From Aquimarina sp. ERC-38 (lineage in GTDB: Bacteria; Bacteroidota; Bacteroidia; Flavobacteriales; Flavobacteriaceae), in the NCBI RefSeq assembly GCF_026222555.1, contig NZ_CP098511.1, positions 2,957,501 through 3,021,500 of the forward strand: DNA of 64,000 bases. The letters are read 5' to 3'. A program made the position numbers and the translations under genes. Position 1 is the first letter of the stretch. Every line of letters starts with the position of its first letter. This document shows positions 9,115 to 17,545 of the stretch, in pieces. The notes beneath the pieces were generated by a model. It made no database searches and was not told the origin of the DNA. It saw only the letters and a list, made by a program, of their open reading frames with translations.

Positions 9115-9558
9115 CTATTCCTTCTTACTTAGCTGACTATACTTAATTTGTACATTGTCATCTGGATCACCAATATAATAAACTAAAAGCCAAGGTCTAC
9201 TATTACCTAAGATACCTTCTCCCTGAATAAATAAATTAGTACCCATACCATAAGGTAAATCTTCACCCTTCTTAAAAGAAATTTCCAATTTCCATCTTCC
9301 ATACTGCTCGTGTAAATTCCATAATCCCTTCCCTTTAAAACTAGAAAATTGAAATTTTTCAGGAAATGGTAAAATTTGTTTAGTAACACTTTCTACTTCA
9401 AAAGTCGAATCATTGTAAAAGGTAAATGATCCATTATCTTCTGAATACCAAGTTCCAACAATCTCCTTACTCGTTGGTTTATCTGAAATACAGCTAAAAC
9501 TAAATAGTAGTAGAAACAAACAAATAAATCTAATCAGTATGCTATTAGCTCTCTCCAT
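9115..9558 (-). CDS. Small lipoprotein, possible immunity protein of an eroded toxin
   Basis: 147 residues. Residues 8-23 form a signal peptide ending in the lipobox FSFSC, so the mature protein is lipid-anchored. The rest is beta-rich (SFTFYNDSTFEVES) and recalls lipocalin-like small lipoproteins, without a firm family match. Its ATG lies inside the last codons of the degraded frame at 9534-9700, overlapping by 25 bp as in a translationally coupled toxin-immunity pair. An immunity role is inferred from position only. Confidence 0.6.
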   Translation of the reverse strand: MERANSILIRFICLFLLLFSFSCISDKPTSKEIVGTWYSEDNGSFTFYNDSTFEVESVTKQILPFPEKFQFSSFKGKGLWNLHEQYGRWKLEISFKKGEDLPYGMGTNLFIQGEGILGNSRPWLLVYYIGDPDDNVQIKYSQLSKKE

Positions 9559-9700
9559 CGTATCGCCTGAGTTGTTTTTGATAATGCTCTGTTTTGAATT
9601 CCATTATTAATCCAACCACCTATAGTGTTTTGTCACCAAGGGGTATATCCTATTACAGGAGGTCGAGTTGCCGATTGTAAAGTTGTAAGAATACTTTGTT
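9534..9700 (-). pseudogene. Remnant of a toxin C-terminus
   Basis: Reading leftward, a frame gives QSATRPPVIGYTPW, one TGA, then NTIGGWINNGIQNRALSK and TQAIRWRELIAY before the stop at 9534. The segment has normal protein-like composition and ends within the lipoprotein gene start, but has no intact 5' part. I read it as the tail of a displaced toxin; the family is unknown. The rest of the gap to 9863 holds nothing recognisable. Confidence 0.4.
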
Positions 9701-9863
9701 TGATCTAGTATAAAGTTTCAATTCTAATCCTTTCAGTTCAGAAAAAAGTAAAAAGTTTTTAAGTTGCCTAGTTAGATTAGACGAGCCACATTCTTAAATT
9801 CAATTAAGCCTTTCATAGTCATACCATCAATTATTCTTTAAAGAACTATTATACTAAAAATAA

Positions 9864-9888
9864 AGGAGGGTGATCTAATCACCCTCCT
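9864..9888 (-). terminator. Terminator of the toxin/immunity operon
   Basis: AGGAGGGTGAT and ATCACCCTCCT form a perfect 11-bp stem with a 3-nt loop, 10 bp after the immunity gene stop. On the minus strand it is followed by a T-rich tract. Confidence 0.8.
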
Positions 9889-9898
9889 AAAGTATTAT

Positions 9899-10636
9899 TT
9901 AATAATTATACATCTTTTTTCGATAACCATTTTCACCTTGGTAATCTTTTAATTTTAATTCCGAAGGAAAAAATTCAATTCCGGTCAATTTAGATTCTTC
10001 CATAGCAGACCTCAAATTATCTGACACAAAGTACATTCCACTTTGAGGAAAAGGATTACAAAAAATATGTTCCTTCAAATTGGGGTTGACTACTAAGTTT
10101 TCAATTCTTAAATTAACAAGAGTAGTACCCCTCCATCCAAATTTACGAAGTTCCTCCTGGTACCTTATGTAATGTTCTGCCGATTCTATAGATACTAAAT
10201 CTTTATACTCATTTAATGGCGAGGTTATAAAAATTTCACTCTTTGGATAGTCTACAGCATCATAATTTACCTTTGCTGGATGAAGATAATAATAATTAAT
10301 GTTCTTTAAAATTTTATACTTTACCTTAATTTTAAAAAATTGAAAATCTTCTAAATTAATACTAAATGTTTCTAATACTTTTCTAAAGTCTTCACTAATT
10401 ATTAAACATCCTACATATCCCATATCATATGGAGCATGTAATAGATCGGTAAGTTTAGCCTTTCTTTTTAAGACTATATCAGGAATATTAGGATTATCAA
10501 AAGGAACTTTCTTTTGTATCCAATTTCCAATGAAATCTTCATCGTCAACATGTCCTTTCATTACAGCTTTATCCGACTGAGGGAAAGAACCAAGAATTTC
10601 AGGATTCCAAGAATGTTGTATACTGAAATATTTCAT
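9899..10636 (-). CDS. Imm11-like (DUF1629) immunity protein
   Basis: 245 residues, no signal peptide. The C-terminal half has the pattern NPFPQSGMYFVSDNLRSAME followed by LTGIEFFPSEL, which I associate with Imm11/DUF1629 immunity proteins of polymorphic toxins. It starts 11 bp after the stop of the AHH nuclease toxin and is the last gene before the terminator at 9864. It is expected to bind and neutralise that nuclease in the cytoplasm. The family call is from pattern memory; the pairing is supported by position. Confidence 0.7.
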   Translation of the reverse strand: MKYFSIQHSWNPEILGSFPQSDKAVMKGHVDDEDFIGNWIQKKVPFDNPNIPDIVLKRKAKLTDLLHAPYDMGYVGCLIISEDFRKVLETFSINLEDFQFFKIKVKYKILKNINYYYLHPAKVNYDAVDYPKSEIFITSPLNEYKDLVSIESAEHYIRYQEELRKFGWRGTTLVNLRIENLVVNPNLKEHIFCNPFPQSGMYFVSDNLRSAMEESKLTGIEFFPSELKLKDYQGENGYRKKMYNY

Positions 10637-10647
10637 CTTAAGCTTTT

Positions 10648-13077
10648 CTAGTTCAAATTTAAAATTAAATCCTGAATTTTTACATTAGGATTTTCCTCAA
10701 TTATTTTCCGAAGCTTTTTAATTAACATTTGAACAAGATCGTAAGCCTGATCTGGTGTCAAGTTAGGATTTTCAAAAAGTTTAATATTTAGATAATTTTC
10801 TATAGCTTTATTGTAAGCAGTATGTTTAGTATTTCTAAATGCCTTTACAGCTATTCCGTTAGCAAACTCATTAATATGAAAACTCCGTTTTGACTTAGCT
10901 GCTAATTGAATCAGTTCGTTTTTTCCTAGTTCAAAAGGTATTATATGATGGGCATGTTCACCCTTTCTAATTACCCCTTTTAATACCCTTCGTAGTTGTC
11001 CTGATTTACCAAAAGTAATTTTATTTGCACTATTTACAAACCATTTTAAGGTAGTTTTATTTGTTGTTTTAAATATGTTGATAGTCTTATACCCATATTT
11101 TGCACCAGTAGAAAACCATCCGGTTATCGGGATTGCAGCAGAAAACGATAAAGAGGCTTGTAATGCATCTCCCTCTATTGTATAGATTACCCCGTTTGCC
11201 AAATCACAAACAATACCACCTACTGGGATTAACCCCAACCCATCAAGTGTGATATGAACTATCTCACTACTTGCACGCCATAAGGCAAGGGCGTTACAGG
11301 CAGTAGGGTTTTCATTACACCACTTTGCTTCCTCACCTTCTAGGATTTCTAGTTTTTCCTGGGCAAAAAGAACAGAATAATAAAACTGATAGATAGGGTC
11401 TAAGGGTTCGTCAGTACCGTATGAAAACCTTAAAGAATCAAAAAAGGCTTCCGGGTTTTTACCATCAATAAGATCATCATCCCATGCACGGAGTATCTTC
11501 GATAAAGCACTTTTATACTCCCTGTCTATCGGGTCTTGCTCAAGTATGGTATAGGCGGCTTCTAATGAAAGTTCACGGTTATTAAACAACCCCTCCCCAT
11601 CAATAGTAAGACCAATCCTGGAATTAACATTAAGGTCTGGCTCTATTCCATGTATATTAAACACACTATTTATAGAAGTAACAGAAAATTGTCCTAGAAT
11701 TTGATAGTGTGCTGTTCGGAAAAGGTTATCTATATAAGATTCTTCGGTAATATCACTATTTAGATTATTAAATAACGATCTTACATAAATACCTACACCG
11801 TTTAAATCATCTCTATACCTATCTGACCATCTAAAACTAAATTGACGTTCCCTAAAAGTTATACTACCAGTCCCCCTCTCAATATAGTCGTTTACATAAT
11901 TAAACCTCTTGTTTAGAACAGCATCATCTGTAACTAACTGTGTATAGTGTAAAGCAGTAGCATTGTAATCTTGTTGTTCTAAAAATTTCTTTAGACTTTC
12001 TGATACATTTCGGTTACTTCGTAAAAAGGCAGTTGCCTTATCGCTATAATTTTGAATTACTGCATACCTTAAAAGGTGATAGTCGAATTTTTCAAAGTTA
12101 AACTTCGCAGGGCTGTTATCGTTTATCCAATTATATGCGGAAGAAAACCATTTGATACGAAGGAGGTTATATGGGTTATCAGTTAAATGGTTCCGCCAAG
12201 GCATATGGCTAACATCATCGGAATAACCTGTGTATAGCATATATGCAGCAACGGCTTGGTAGCGTAAATCCGGATATTCTATATCGTAGTAATGTTCTTT
12301 GTATCTATCAGTTACAAATTGGAAAAAAGGGTGGTCATAATTACCAATTTTAGCCTTTCTTACAATCTCATTTACCATGTTTATACGTTCGCGTAAGTTT
12401 GAATGTTGAAACCCTATTTTCCCTATTTCCTGACGTGCAATTTCTGCGAAAGCGTTCATTTGCGATTCATTGTAGTCCACTATCCTTGATCGCTTTTCAT
12501 TGGTTATTGGATCATATACCCTTAAGTCACCATACTTTTCTTTTCCCTTACCTCCGTCATCCCGCATCTCACGGTACCTTTTTGTGAAAACTTCATGTTG
12601 CGTTCTTAGCCTTTCTATTTTTGCCCCTTTCTGGTCTTGCTTATATTCATTTGGATATGTGGCAAGTTGCAAATGGTCTAAATCCTGTCTGGTTTTTTTA
12701 TAGGCATAAAAGTTTTTGAACATATAGTTTAAACCTTCATCCGTGCTTTTAAATTCAATTTTAAACTTATTCTTTAAGTTCTTATTGATAGCTATGTCCA
12801 TTTTCCTATGCAAAGCCCTAAGCAAATCTTGATGATAGTTATGATTGATAAAGTCATAAGAGACCTTAAAAGTCCAAATATCTGCTTCCGAGCCACAATA
12901 ACAGGGAAGTTCAAAATTAGGGTTGTTGATTTTTTCAGGGTCAATCATCCCTTCCTCACATTTTACGCAAGACCTACTCTTACCATCAAGGGTTGTTGCT
13001 TGTTCGTAAAACTGTGCGCTTAGGGAATAGGTGCAAAGGGTAATTACTAGGATAACCAGTCTATATAGTATCTTCAT
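10648..13077 (-). CDS. Secreted polymorphic toxin with C-terminal AHH nuclease
   Basis: 809 residues. Residues 1-21 form a Sec signal peptide ending at SLSA-Q. A cysteine-containing segment (CVKCEEG, PCYCGSE) follows, then a long region of unknown fold. A hydrophobic pre-toxin stretch (GLIPVGGIVCDLANGVIY, then AAIPITGWFSTGAKYG) is at about residues 610-660. The C-terminal domain has GEHAHHIIPFELG near residue 707, the AHH motif of HNH/endonuclease VII-fold toxins, followed by KHTAYNKAIENYL. It should cut DNA in a target cell. The immunity gene is directly downstream and a T9SS-exported protein is upstream with a 12-bp gap. Confidence 0.85.
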   Translation of the reverse strand: MKILYRLVILVITLCTYSLSAQFYEQATTLDGKSRSCVKCEEGMIDPEKINNPNFELPCYCGSEADIWTFKVSYDFINHNYHQDLLRALHRKMDIAINKNLKNKFKIEFKSTDEGLNYMFKNFYAYKKTRQDLDHLQLATYPNEYKQDQKGAKIERLRTQHEVFTKRYREMRDDGGKGKEKYGDLRVYDPITNEKRSRIVDYNESQMNAFAEIARQEIGKIGFQHSNLRERINMVNEIVRKAKIGNYDHPFFQFVTDRYKEHYYDIEYPDLRYQAVAAYMLYTGYSDDVSHMPWRNHLTDNPYNLLRIKWFSSAYNWINDNSPAKFNFEKFDYHLLRYAVIQNYSDKATAFLRSNRNVSESLKKFLEQQDYNATALHYTQLVTDDAVLNKRFNYVNDYIERGTGSITFRERQFSFRWSDRYRDDLNGVGIYVRSLFNNLNSDITEESYIDNLFRTAHYQILGQFSVTSINSVFNIHGIEPDLNVNSRIGLTIDGEGLFNNRELSLEAAYTILEQDPIDREYKSALSKILRAWDDDLIDGKNPEAFFDSLRFSYGTDEPLDPIYQFYYSVLFAQEKLEILEGEEAKWCNENPTACNALALWRASSEIVHITLDGLGLIPVGGIVCDLANGVIYTIEGDALQASLSFSAAIPITGWFSTGAKYGYKTINIFKTTNKTTLKWFVNSANKITFGKSGQLRRVLKGVIRKGEHAHHIIPFELGKNELIQLAAKSKRSFHINEFANGIAVKAFRNTKHTAYNKAIENYLNIKLFENPNLTPDQAYDLVQMLIKKLRKIIEENPNVKIQDLILNLN

Positions 13078-13089
13078 CTTGACTAAGTT

Positions 13090-14598
13090 TTATATTTTGG
13101 TAATTGTTTGTGTAAATACTTCACCATTTATAGTAAAGCGTATAATGTGGTTGCCTTTAAGCAATTTTGAACTATTAAAAGTAGCCGTGTTGAGACCTTT
13201 TTGTTTTTCTACTTCTTTGGCATCCCCAATAACTTTATTCCCCATAAGGTCAAAGATTTCTATCCTTACCTTAGAGCTAGTGTCTAGGTTATATGAAACT
13301 GAAAAGCTATTGGTAAAAGGGTTGGGGTGTACCTTAGCAAAATTATTAGCAGTGTTTAAAGCATTTTTGGCTCCAAGTCCAAAGGATATGTCCGGTAGAA
13401 TGGATGTAAATAACATCAGACGAACCCCTTTTTCAGCATTACGGCTATCGTAAGTTCTCATACTTTCTATAACGTACCTTGTCGTCCCCCATGGACTGGT
13501 TTTAGGTATGTTCATTATCCTAAAATCTGTCATCCCGTAAAAATTATTTTTTACAAAGGGGTTCCATTCATCAGCATCTCTAAAACTTATACTAACCGGT
13601 CCAGCATCTTGGTTTATAGAGATAATATTCCCATTTAACTTGCCACGGGTTTTATGATTTTTGAGACTAAGGTATCCTGTAGATATTTCGACATTATACG
13701 AACCATCCGGATTTTGGATCATATCGGATTCAATACGTATGGTTATCCTACTTCTCCTTAGTTCATATTTATTGTCGTAAGTCCGTTCCATGACCTCACC
13801 TGTCATCCTTTTATTTAGAAACTCAACGGATGTTATATCCCGGTTAAAAAGCCGATCTTCGTATGCTATTATATCATCATAAGTATTCCTATCTGTCAAC
13901 TTAGTATCAATGGTAGAAGGGTTTCGCTTTTTCAAAAAGTCATAAACTTCCTGGGCATGGGCGACCCCTGATTTTTTAATCATATCTAAACCTAATGCCT
14001 TGTCAGGGGTGAACCCGTAGCCAAAATATTGCATGATACCTAACCAATAGTTAGCCATTGGTAAACCACTTTGTAGAAAGTATTTTTTAGCTGTAGGGTA
14101 TCCTGTAATTTCTCTTTGACCAAGATTTTTCAGGGCAATGTAACCCAGTCCATACTGGGCAATTGAGTTATTTGGATATTTCTGGAAGATCTCTTGTGCC
14201 TTTATACCACCATCTTGGAAAGGAAATTTATTAAGGTAGGTATTTGTCATATAAGAAATAGCAAGCCTTATATCCGCTTTTTCGTAGCCTAAAGCAGCTG
14301 CTTTCTTTAAATAACGGTACCCCCTTTCCCTTCTCTCTCCACTTAAACCATTCAAATGACTAGTATTAAGGATCAGCAAGGATTGCGCATAAAGGGTCAC
14401 AGCATTGTTTAAAGAACACGAGGATAATTCATCTACAAGGATATCATATTGTTTTCTATCAATTAAACTAATACTAGAACCAAGGTTGCAAATAGCTTCG
14501 GCATTTGCAAGGCACCTGCTCTTTGCATTTTGAGCAGTGAGAAATTGAAGGTTGAACGCTATTATAAATAGTACGCCCAAAAATTTTGTTGTTTTCAT
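13090..14598 (-). CDS. Secreted Sel1-like repeat protein with T9SS sorting domain
   Basis: 502 residues. A signal peptide (MKTTKFLGVLFIIAFNLQFLTAQN) is followed by helical repeats of Sel1/TPR type (GYRYLKKAAALGYEKADIRLA, cut here; NYWLGIMQYFGYGF). A beta-rich middle follows, and the last 80 residues (VHPNPFTNSFSVSYNL ... IEIFDLMGNKV) form a type A T9SS C-terminal sorting domain. It should be exported and attached to or released from the cell surface. It is the first gene of the operon with the AHH toxin and its immunity protein, so it may help present or deliver the toxin. Confidence 0.75.
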   Translation of the reverse strand: MKTTKFLGVLFIIAFNLQFLTAQNAKSRCLANAEAICNLGSSISLIDRKQYDILVDELSSCSLNNAVTLYAQSLLILNTSHLNGLSGERRERGYRYLKKAAALGYEKADIRLAISYMTNTYLNKFPFQDGGIKAQEIFQKYPNNSIAQYGLGYIALKNLGQREITGYPTAKKYFLQSGLPMANYWLGIMQYFGYGFTPDKALGLDMIKKSGVAHAQEVYDFLKKRNPSTIDTKLTDRNTYDDIIAYEDRLFNRDITSVEFLNKRMTGEVMERTYDNKYELRRSRITIRIESDMIQNPDGSYNVEISTGYLSLKNHKTRGKLNGNIISINQDAGPVSISFRDADEWNPFVKNNFYGMTDFRIMNIPKTSPWGTTRYVIESMRTYDSRNAEKGVRLMLFTSILPDISFGLGAKNALNTANNFAKVHPNPFTNSFSVSYNLDTSSKVRIEIFDLMGNKVIGDAKEVEKQKGLNTATFNSSKLLKGNHIIRFTINGEVFTQTITKI

Positions 14599-14832
14599 TA
14601 TATAAAATTTATTTTAGATTTCATTAAAATTTTGCGTAGAGCGATCCGTTGGGCTAAAAACCTGGTTTTGCCTTAGATCATTTTTCCGATAAAAGTAAAG
14701 AAGGGTACTATAGTTTCATTGGCAAGTGATTTGTGTGATTAGACATAGGTTTATTCATTATCAAAGCAGAAATATCCGCTTTTGTAGTTGTTAGGGTCAA
14801 AAGTATGAGGCATAAAACCTTATACCCGGTTG

Positions 14833-14909
14833 GTAAACGTTTACGTTCGTTTGTAAATATTTGTAAGTATTTGTAACTGAATAAGAGGTTACAATGTAAC
14901 TACTTACGA
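14833..14909. promoter_or_regulatory. Palindromes and 10-bp direct repeats in the 462-bp gap 14599-15060
   Basis: GTAAACGTTTAC (14833-14844) is a perfect 12-bp palindrome. Directly after it, TTTGTAA occurs three times at 10-bp steps (about 14850, 14860, 14870). GTTACAATGTAAC lies just beyond. This is a protein-binding pattern with one-helical-turn spacing, upstream of the toxin operon. The rest of the gap has no other visible feature. Confidence 0.5.
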
Positions 14910-15060
14910 GTTGTTAAAAATGTATTAAATCAGATTTAAAGTAAGGTCGTCCATAGTATTGGTTTTAAGTTTTATCGGTTTTAGTAAGGTTGCATAATTA
15001 TTAAATTGCATAAGTAGGGGTTCATGGCGTTTGGGGATGGGGTAATCGTAATTATGTATG

Positions 15061-15387
15061 TTAGCTTGCTTCGTCCTCTTTAAAAAAGTGTTCATGCCTT
15101 AGCTTTATCAATAACACTTTAGCTTCTTCTACAGGTTTATTTTTTTTAAACAAGTCCTTAATCCAGGAATCTAGTAAAGTTTCATAATCTCTATTTTCAG
15201 CTACCCCTTTACAAAAAGGGATAAAGTCTAAATGTAGATGCCCTAGTAGTTCTAAGTAATATTTTGTTTCTTCATCCTCTTTCTTCATTTTAGAAATAGT
15301 GTTTTTAATTAATAAATTAAACTTTGGTAAGTTCATAGATAACCTTGTATAACTTTCTAATTCTTTCATCATTAATGCGTTTTCCAT
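15061..15387 (-). CDS. Hypothetical protein, phage regulatory region
   Basis: 108 residues, charged and helical, rich in Lys and Glu (ISKMKKEDEETKYYLELLG). No family recognised. Its start lies inside the preceding small HTH-like gene (71-bp overlap), and both run away from the repressor at 15691, so it is likely an early gene controlled by that repressor. Confidence 0.6.
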   Translation of the reverse strand: MENALMMKELESYTRLSMNLPKFNLLIKNTISKMKKEDEETKYYLELLGHLHLDFIPFCKGVAENRDYETLLDSWIKDLFKKNKPVEEAKVLLIKLRHEHFFKEDEAS

Positions 15388-15514
15388 ATTTTATAAATTT
15401 TTGAACTGTTCCTTTAGGAGCATCAATTTTTCTATCTAAAGCTTGTTTATTTATTAACTCATAATTAGTTAGTAGCCAAGATTCTATTTTCATTCTTTTA
15501 GTTTGTTTTGTCAT
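15317..15514 (-). CDS. Small HTH-like DNA-binding protein
   Basis: 65 basic residues. The segment LDRKIDAPKGTVQKFIKYG has the spacing of a helix-turn-helix of Cro/C1 type. It is divergent from the larger repressor gene at 15691, with the operators between them, which is the classic Cro/CI arrangement. The Cro role is inferred. It overlaps the next gene by 71 bp. Confidence 0.6.
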   Translation of the reverse strand: MTKQTKRMKIESWLLTNYELINKQALDRKIDAPKGTVQKFIKYGKRINDERIRKLYKVIYELTKV

Positions 15515-15640
15515 CTACTAATTATTTACATAGGTATCTAAGTAATTAATGCTATAGAAAACTTTCTTAATTTTATACTTTTTTAACTTCCGGTTTAACC
15601 GTAAAATGTATATATTAGCATTATTAAAATATAATCTATT

Positions 15641-15683
15641 GTAGAAAATATTCTACGAATATATGAAATTGTAGAAAATATTC
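15641..15683. promoter_or_regulatory. Operator pair of the element repressor
   Basis: GTAGAAAATATTCTAC (15641-15656) is a near-perfect palindrome. GTAGAAAATATTC recurs at 15671-15683, 7 bp before the repressor ATG and 30 bp from the first copy (about three helical turns). Both lie in the divergent promoter region. Confidence 0.7.
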
Positions 15684-15690
15684 AAAATTT

Positions 15691-16113
15691 ATGGGGAAAA
15701 TAGTTCAAAGGTTAAAAAAGTATGTTGATCATTTGAAGATATCTACTAGGCAAATTGAGACAAGTATTGGTGTATCTAACGGAACCTTAGCAAAACCATT
15801 TTTAAATGGTAAAGCAATAACTACAGATACATTAGAAAAATTTGTTGCGAAATTCCCTGATCTAAATCCTGTATGGTTGATAACAGGAGAAGGAAATATG
15901 ATAATTAATAAAAATCCAAATATTGAACTAAAAGAAACTTTTACTAATGAATTTAGCGACGGTCAGAAAGAATATCTTAAACAACTAGTGGAAGAATTAT
16001 TAATAAAATCGAATACTCACTACAAACAGGATTTATTAGATACTAAGAGAATTTTGGAATTAGAAGATATGGTAGAAAAATTGAAGCAAAAGGTAATAAA
16101 TATTAACGGTTAA
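15691..16113 (+). CDS. Phage CI-type repressor
   Basis: 140 residues. An N-terminal HTH reads STRQIETSIGVSNGTLAKPF; NPVWLITGEGNMI is the typical end of the helical domain in Bacteroidota phage repressors. The C-terminus is a coiled-coil-like tail (RILELEDMVEKLKQKV) that should dimerise. There is no Ser/Lys protease domain, so RecA-driven self-cleavage is not expected. Two GTAGAAAATATTC boxes directly upstream suggest autoregulation. Its 3' end overlaps the convergent 16110 gene by 4 bp. Confidence 0.8.
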   Translation: MGKIVQRLKKYVDHLKISTRQIETSIGVSNGTLAKPFLNGKAITTDTLEKFVAKFPDLNPVWLITGEGNMIINKNPNIELKETFTNEFSDGQKEYLKQLVEELLIKSNTHYKQDLLDTKRILELEDMVEKLKQKVINING

Positions 16114-16298
16114 TGTTTTCCTCTCTTAAATATATTTTTAAGGTAAGATTCAAAACTATCTTCTTCTTTTTCTACATTTTTTAGTTCAGACAAAACATAT
16201 TTATAAAACTCTTGCCTGGTAATTCTACCTTCTATAAAATCTTTTTTCAGAGAGCGAAGGTATTGATGTTTTAGTTCAATATCTTTTTTACTCTTCAT
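16110..16298 (-). CDS. Small hypothetical protein
   Basis: 62 charged residues (RSLKKDFIEGRITRQEFYKYV). It resembles short SHOCT-like or regulatory helical domains in pattern, without a firm match. Its start overlaps the end of the membrane protein gene by 11 bp, so they are probably co-translated. Confidence 0.5.
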   Translation of the reverse strand: MKSKKDIELKHQYLRSLKKDFIEGRITRQEFYKYVLSELKNVEKEEDSFESYLKNIFKRGKH

Positions 16299-16722
16299 TT
16301 ACTATAGTTTCAATTCCTGTCTTTAATAGTTCTCTTTCATAATCCTTTTTTAATTTAACTTTAGTTATATATTGCTTGTAAACATACAGTAGAAAACAAT
16401 AGAAAATGAATATGGGTAAACTATAAAAGAATTCAATGGAATCTACGATTTGTAGATCACTATTAACTACCGCTATAATTTGGAATAAATACATAGTTAT
16501 AGGAACAAATAAAAAATAAGTCCAAAAACGATTTATTCTAACATAGATAAAAGAAAAAGCAATTAAAGGAAGAATTTTACCAACTAATGTCCACATTAAA
16601 ATGTAAATACTTTCAAAGTAGCTGGAAACATAGGTATATCCAAAGATATTAACTTTGGATATACCTTTCGGTATTAATTCATAAGAATAGAATAGTATTG
16701 GGTATAGTATCAATACTATCAT
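16288..16722 (-). CDS. Small integral membrane protein
   Basis: About 145 residues from the ATG at 16722, with four hydrophobic helices (VLILYPILFYSYEL, YILMWTLVGKILPLIAFSF, YFLFVPITMYLFQII, FYSLPIFIFYCFLLYVY) and a basic tail. The frame stays open upstream to 16836, but that part overlaps the lipoprotein gene by 104 bp and looks like a shadow. Function unknown. It sits between the lipoprotein and the 62-residue gene in a likely three-gene unit. Confidence 0.55.
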   Translation of the reverse strand: MIVLILYPILFYSYELIPKGISKVNIFGYTYVSSYFESIYILMWTLVGKILPLIAFSFIYVRINRFWTYFLFVPITMYLFQIIAVVNSDLQIVDSIEFFYSLPIFIFYCFLLYVYKQYITKVKLKKDYERELLKTGIETIVNEE

Positions 16723-16732
16723 TAAAACATAA

Positions 16733-16936
16733 TCAACCTTGTGGTGGAACTTTAATTTTACTTTTTTCAATACTATATGTTTCAGTTGATTCATCAACCT
16801 CGTTAATATCAATCTCATTTTTCGATTGATCTTCAAGACTCATTTCCTCACTTATATCCGTAGATGAACAGCTAACTACGGAAATTGATGTTAAAGATAT
16901 TAAAATTGCTACAGTTAAAAATGATACTTTCTTCAT
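16733..16936 (-). CDS. Small acidic lipoprotein
   Basis: 67 residues from ATG at 16936: MKKVSFLTVAILISLTS, lipobox SVVSC, then an acidic low-complexity tail rich in Asp, Glu and Ser. A frame beginning at 17005 adds 23 residues but puts the signal peptide inside, so the internal start is chosen. Function unknown; it is in the same unit as the membrane protein. Confidence 0.6.
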   Translation of the reverse strand: MKKVSFLTVAILISLTSISVVSCSSTDISEEMSLEDQSKNEIDINEVDESTETYSIEKSKIKVPPQG

Positions 16937-17084
16937 AATGTAAATTTTGACAATTGGATTTAGTAAAAAATGGTTTTTTTGTTGACGTAAAGTCTTAATA
17001 TACAAGCAAAACTAAAAGATTCTTTGAATAATTGAACTATATGATTTTAACTATTTTAAGTGTAGTTTTGCACCTTTTTTCATT

Positions 17085-17113
17085 AAAAAAAGGGTATAAT
17101 AGCCCCCTTTTTT
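17085..17113 (-). terminator. Terminator of the virion-like operon
   Basis: AAAAAAGGG and CCCTTTTTT flank a short loop 25 bp after the last gene of the long leftward operon. The A/T tracts make it usable in both directions. Confidence 0.75.
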
Positions 17114-17137
17114 AACTTTTATTTAATAGTCAAAATT

Positions 17138-17518
17138 CTAGCTTCCTTTTTTAAATAATCTTTTCATCCAGCTTGATTTTTTATCAAATTCTTTAAATAA
17201 TACTTTTGTCTTCTTCTCCGGAACGAAATTCAAACTAGACCCCCGTTTTATTTTCGGGTTTGAGATATGGTTATCTACTTTAATATGTTCTTTTTTAGCA
17301 AGGCTAATAATTGCTTTTTGAAGCGTGTCCGTCCGGATGGATAGGTTTGTATATTGTTTCTCCAATTCGGTATACTTTCCGCTAATAAGCTGGGTTTGCT
17401 TCTTGGCTTCAGAAAGGCGTTTTTGAAAGACTGTGTTCCCGGTAATAAAACCTATTGCCAGGATTAATATCCCGGCAATAAGGTGGCGTATAATAGGTAG
17501 TTTAAGTAATGCTAACAT
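17138..17518 (-). CDS. Membrane-anchored coiled-coil protein, spanin- or Rz-like position
   Basis: 126 residues. One N-terminal transmembrane helix (IIRHLIAGILILAIGFITGN) is followed by a coiled-coil region (RLSEAKKQTQLISGKYTELE) and a basic C-terminus (SSWMKRLFKKGS). This topology, and its place directly after the M15 peptidase gene, resemble an inner-membrane spanin (Rz). That role is inferred; it could equally be a structural membrane protein. It is the last gene of the operon. Confidence 0.6.
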   Translation of the reverse strand: MLALLKLPIIRHLIAGILILAIGFITGNTVFQKRLSEAKKQTQLISGKYTELEKQYTNLSIRTDTLQKAIISLAKKEHIKVDNHISNPKIKRGSSLNFVPEKKTKVLFKEFDKKSSWMKRLFKKGS

Positions 17519-17545
17519 AGTTTTTGTATTAAGGTTAATAGTGGT

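Noticed and set aside
12399..13453. Plus-strand frames opposite the toxin and Sel1 genes
   Set aside because: Shadows of the minus-strand genes, which have signal peptides and recognised domains.
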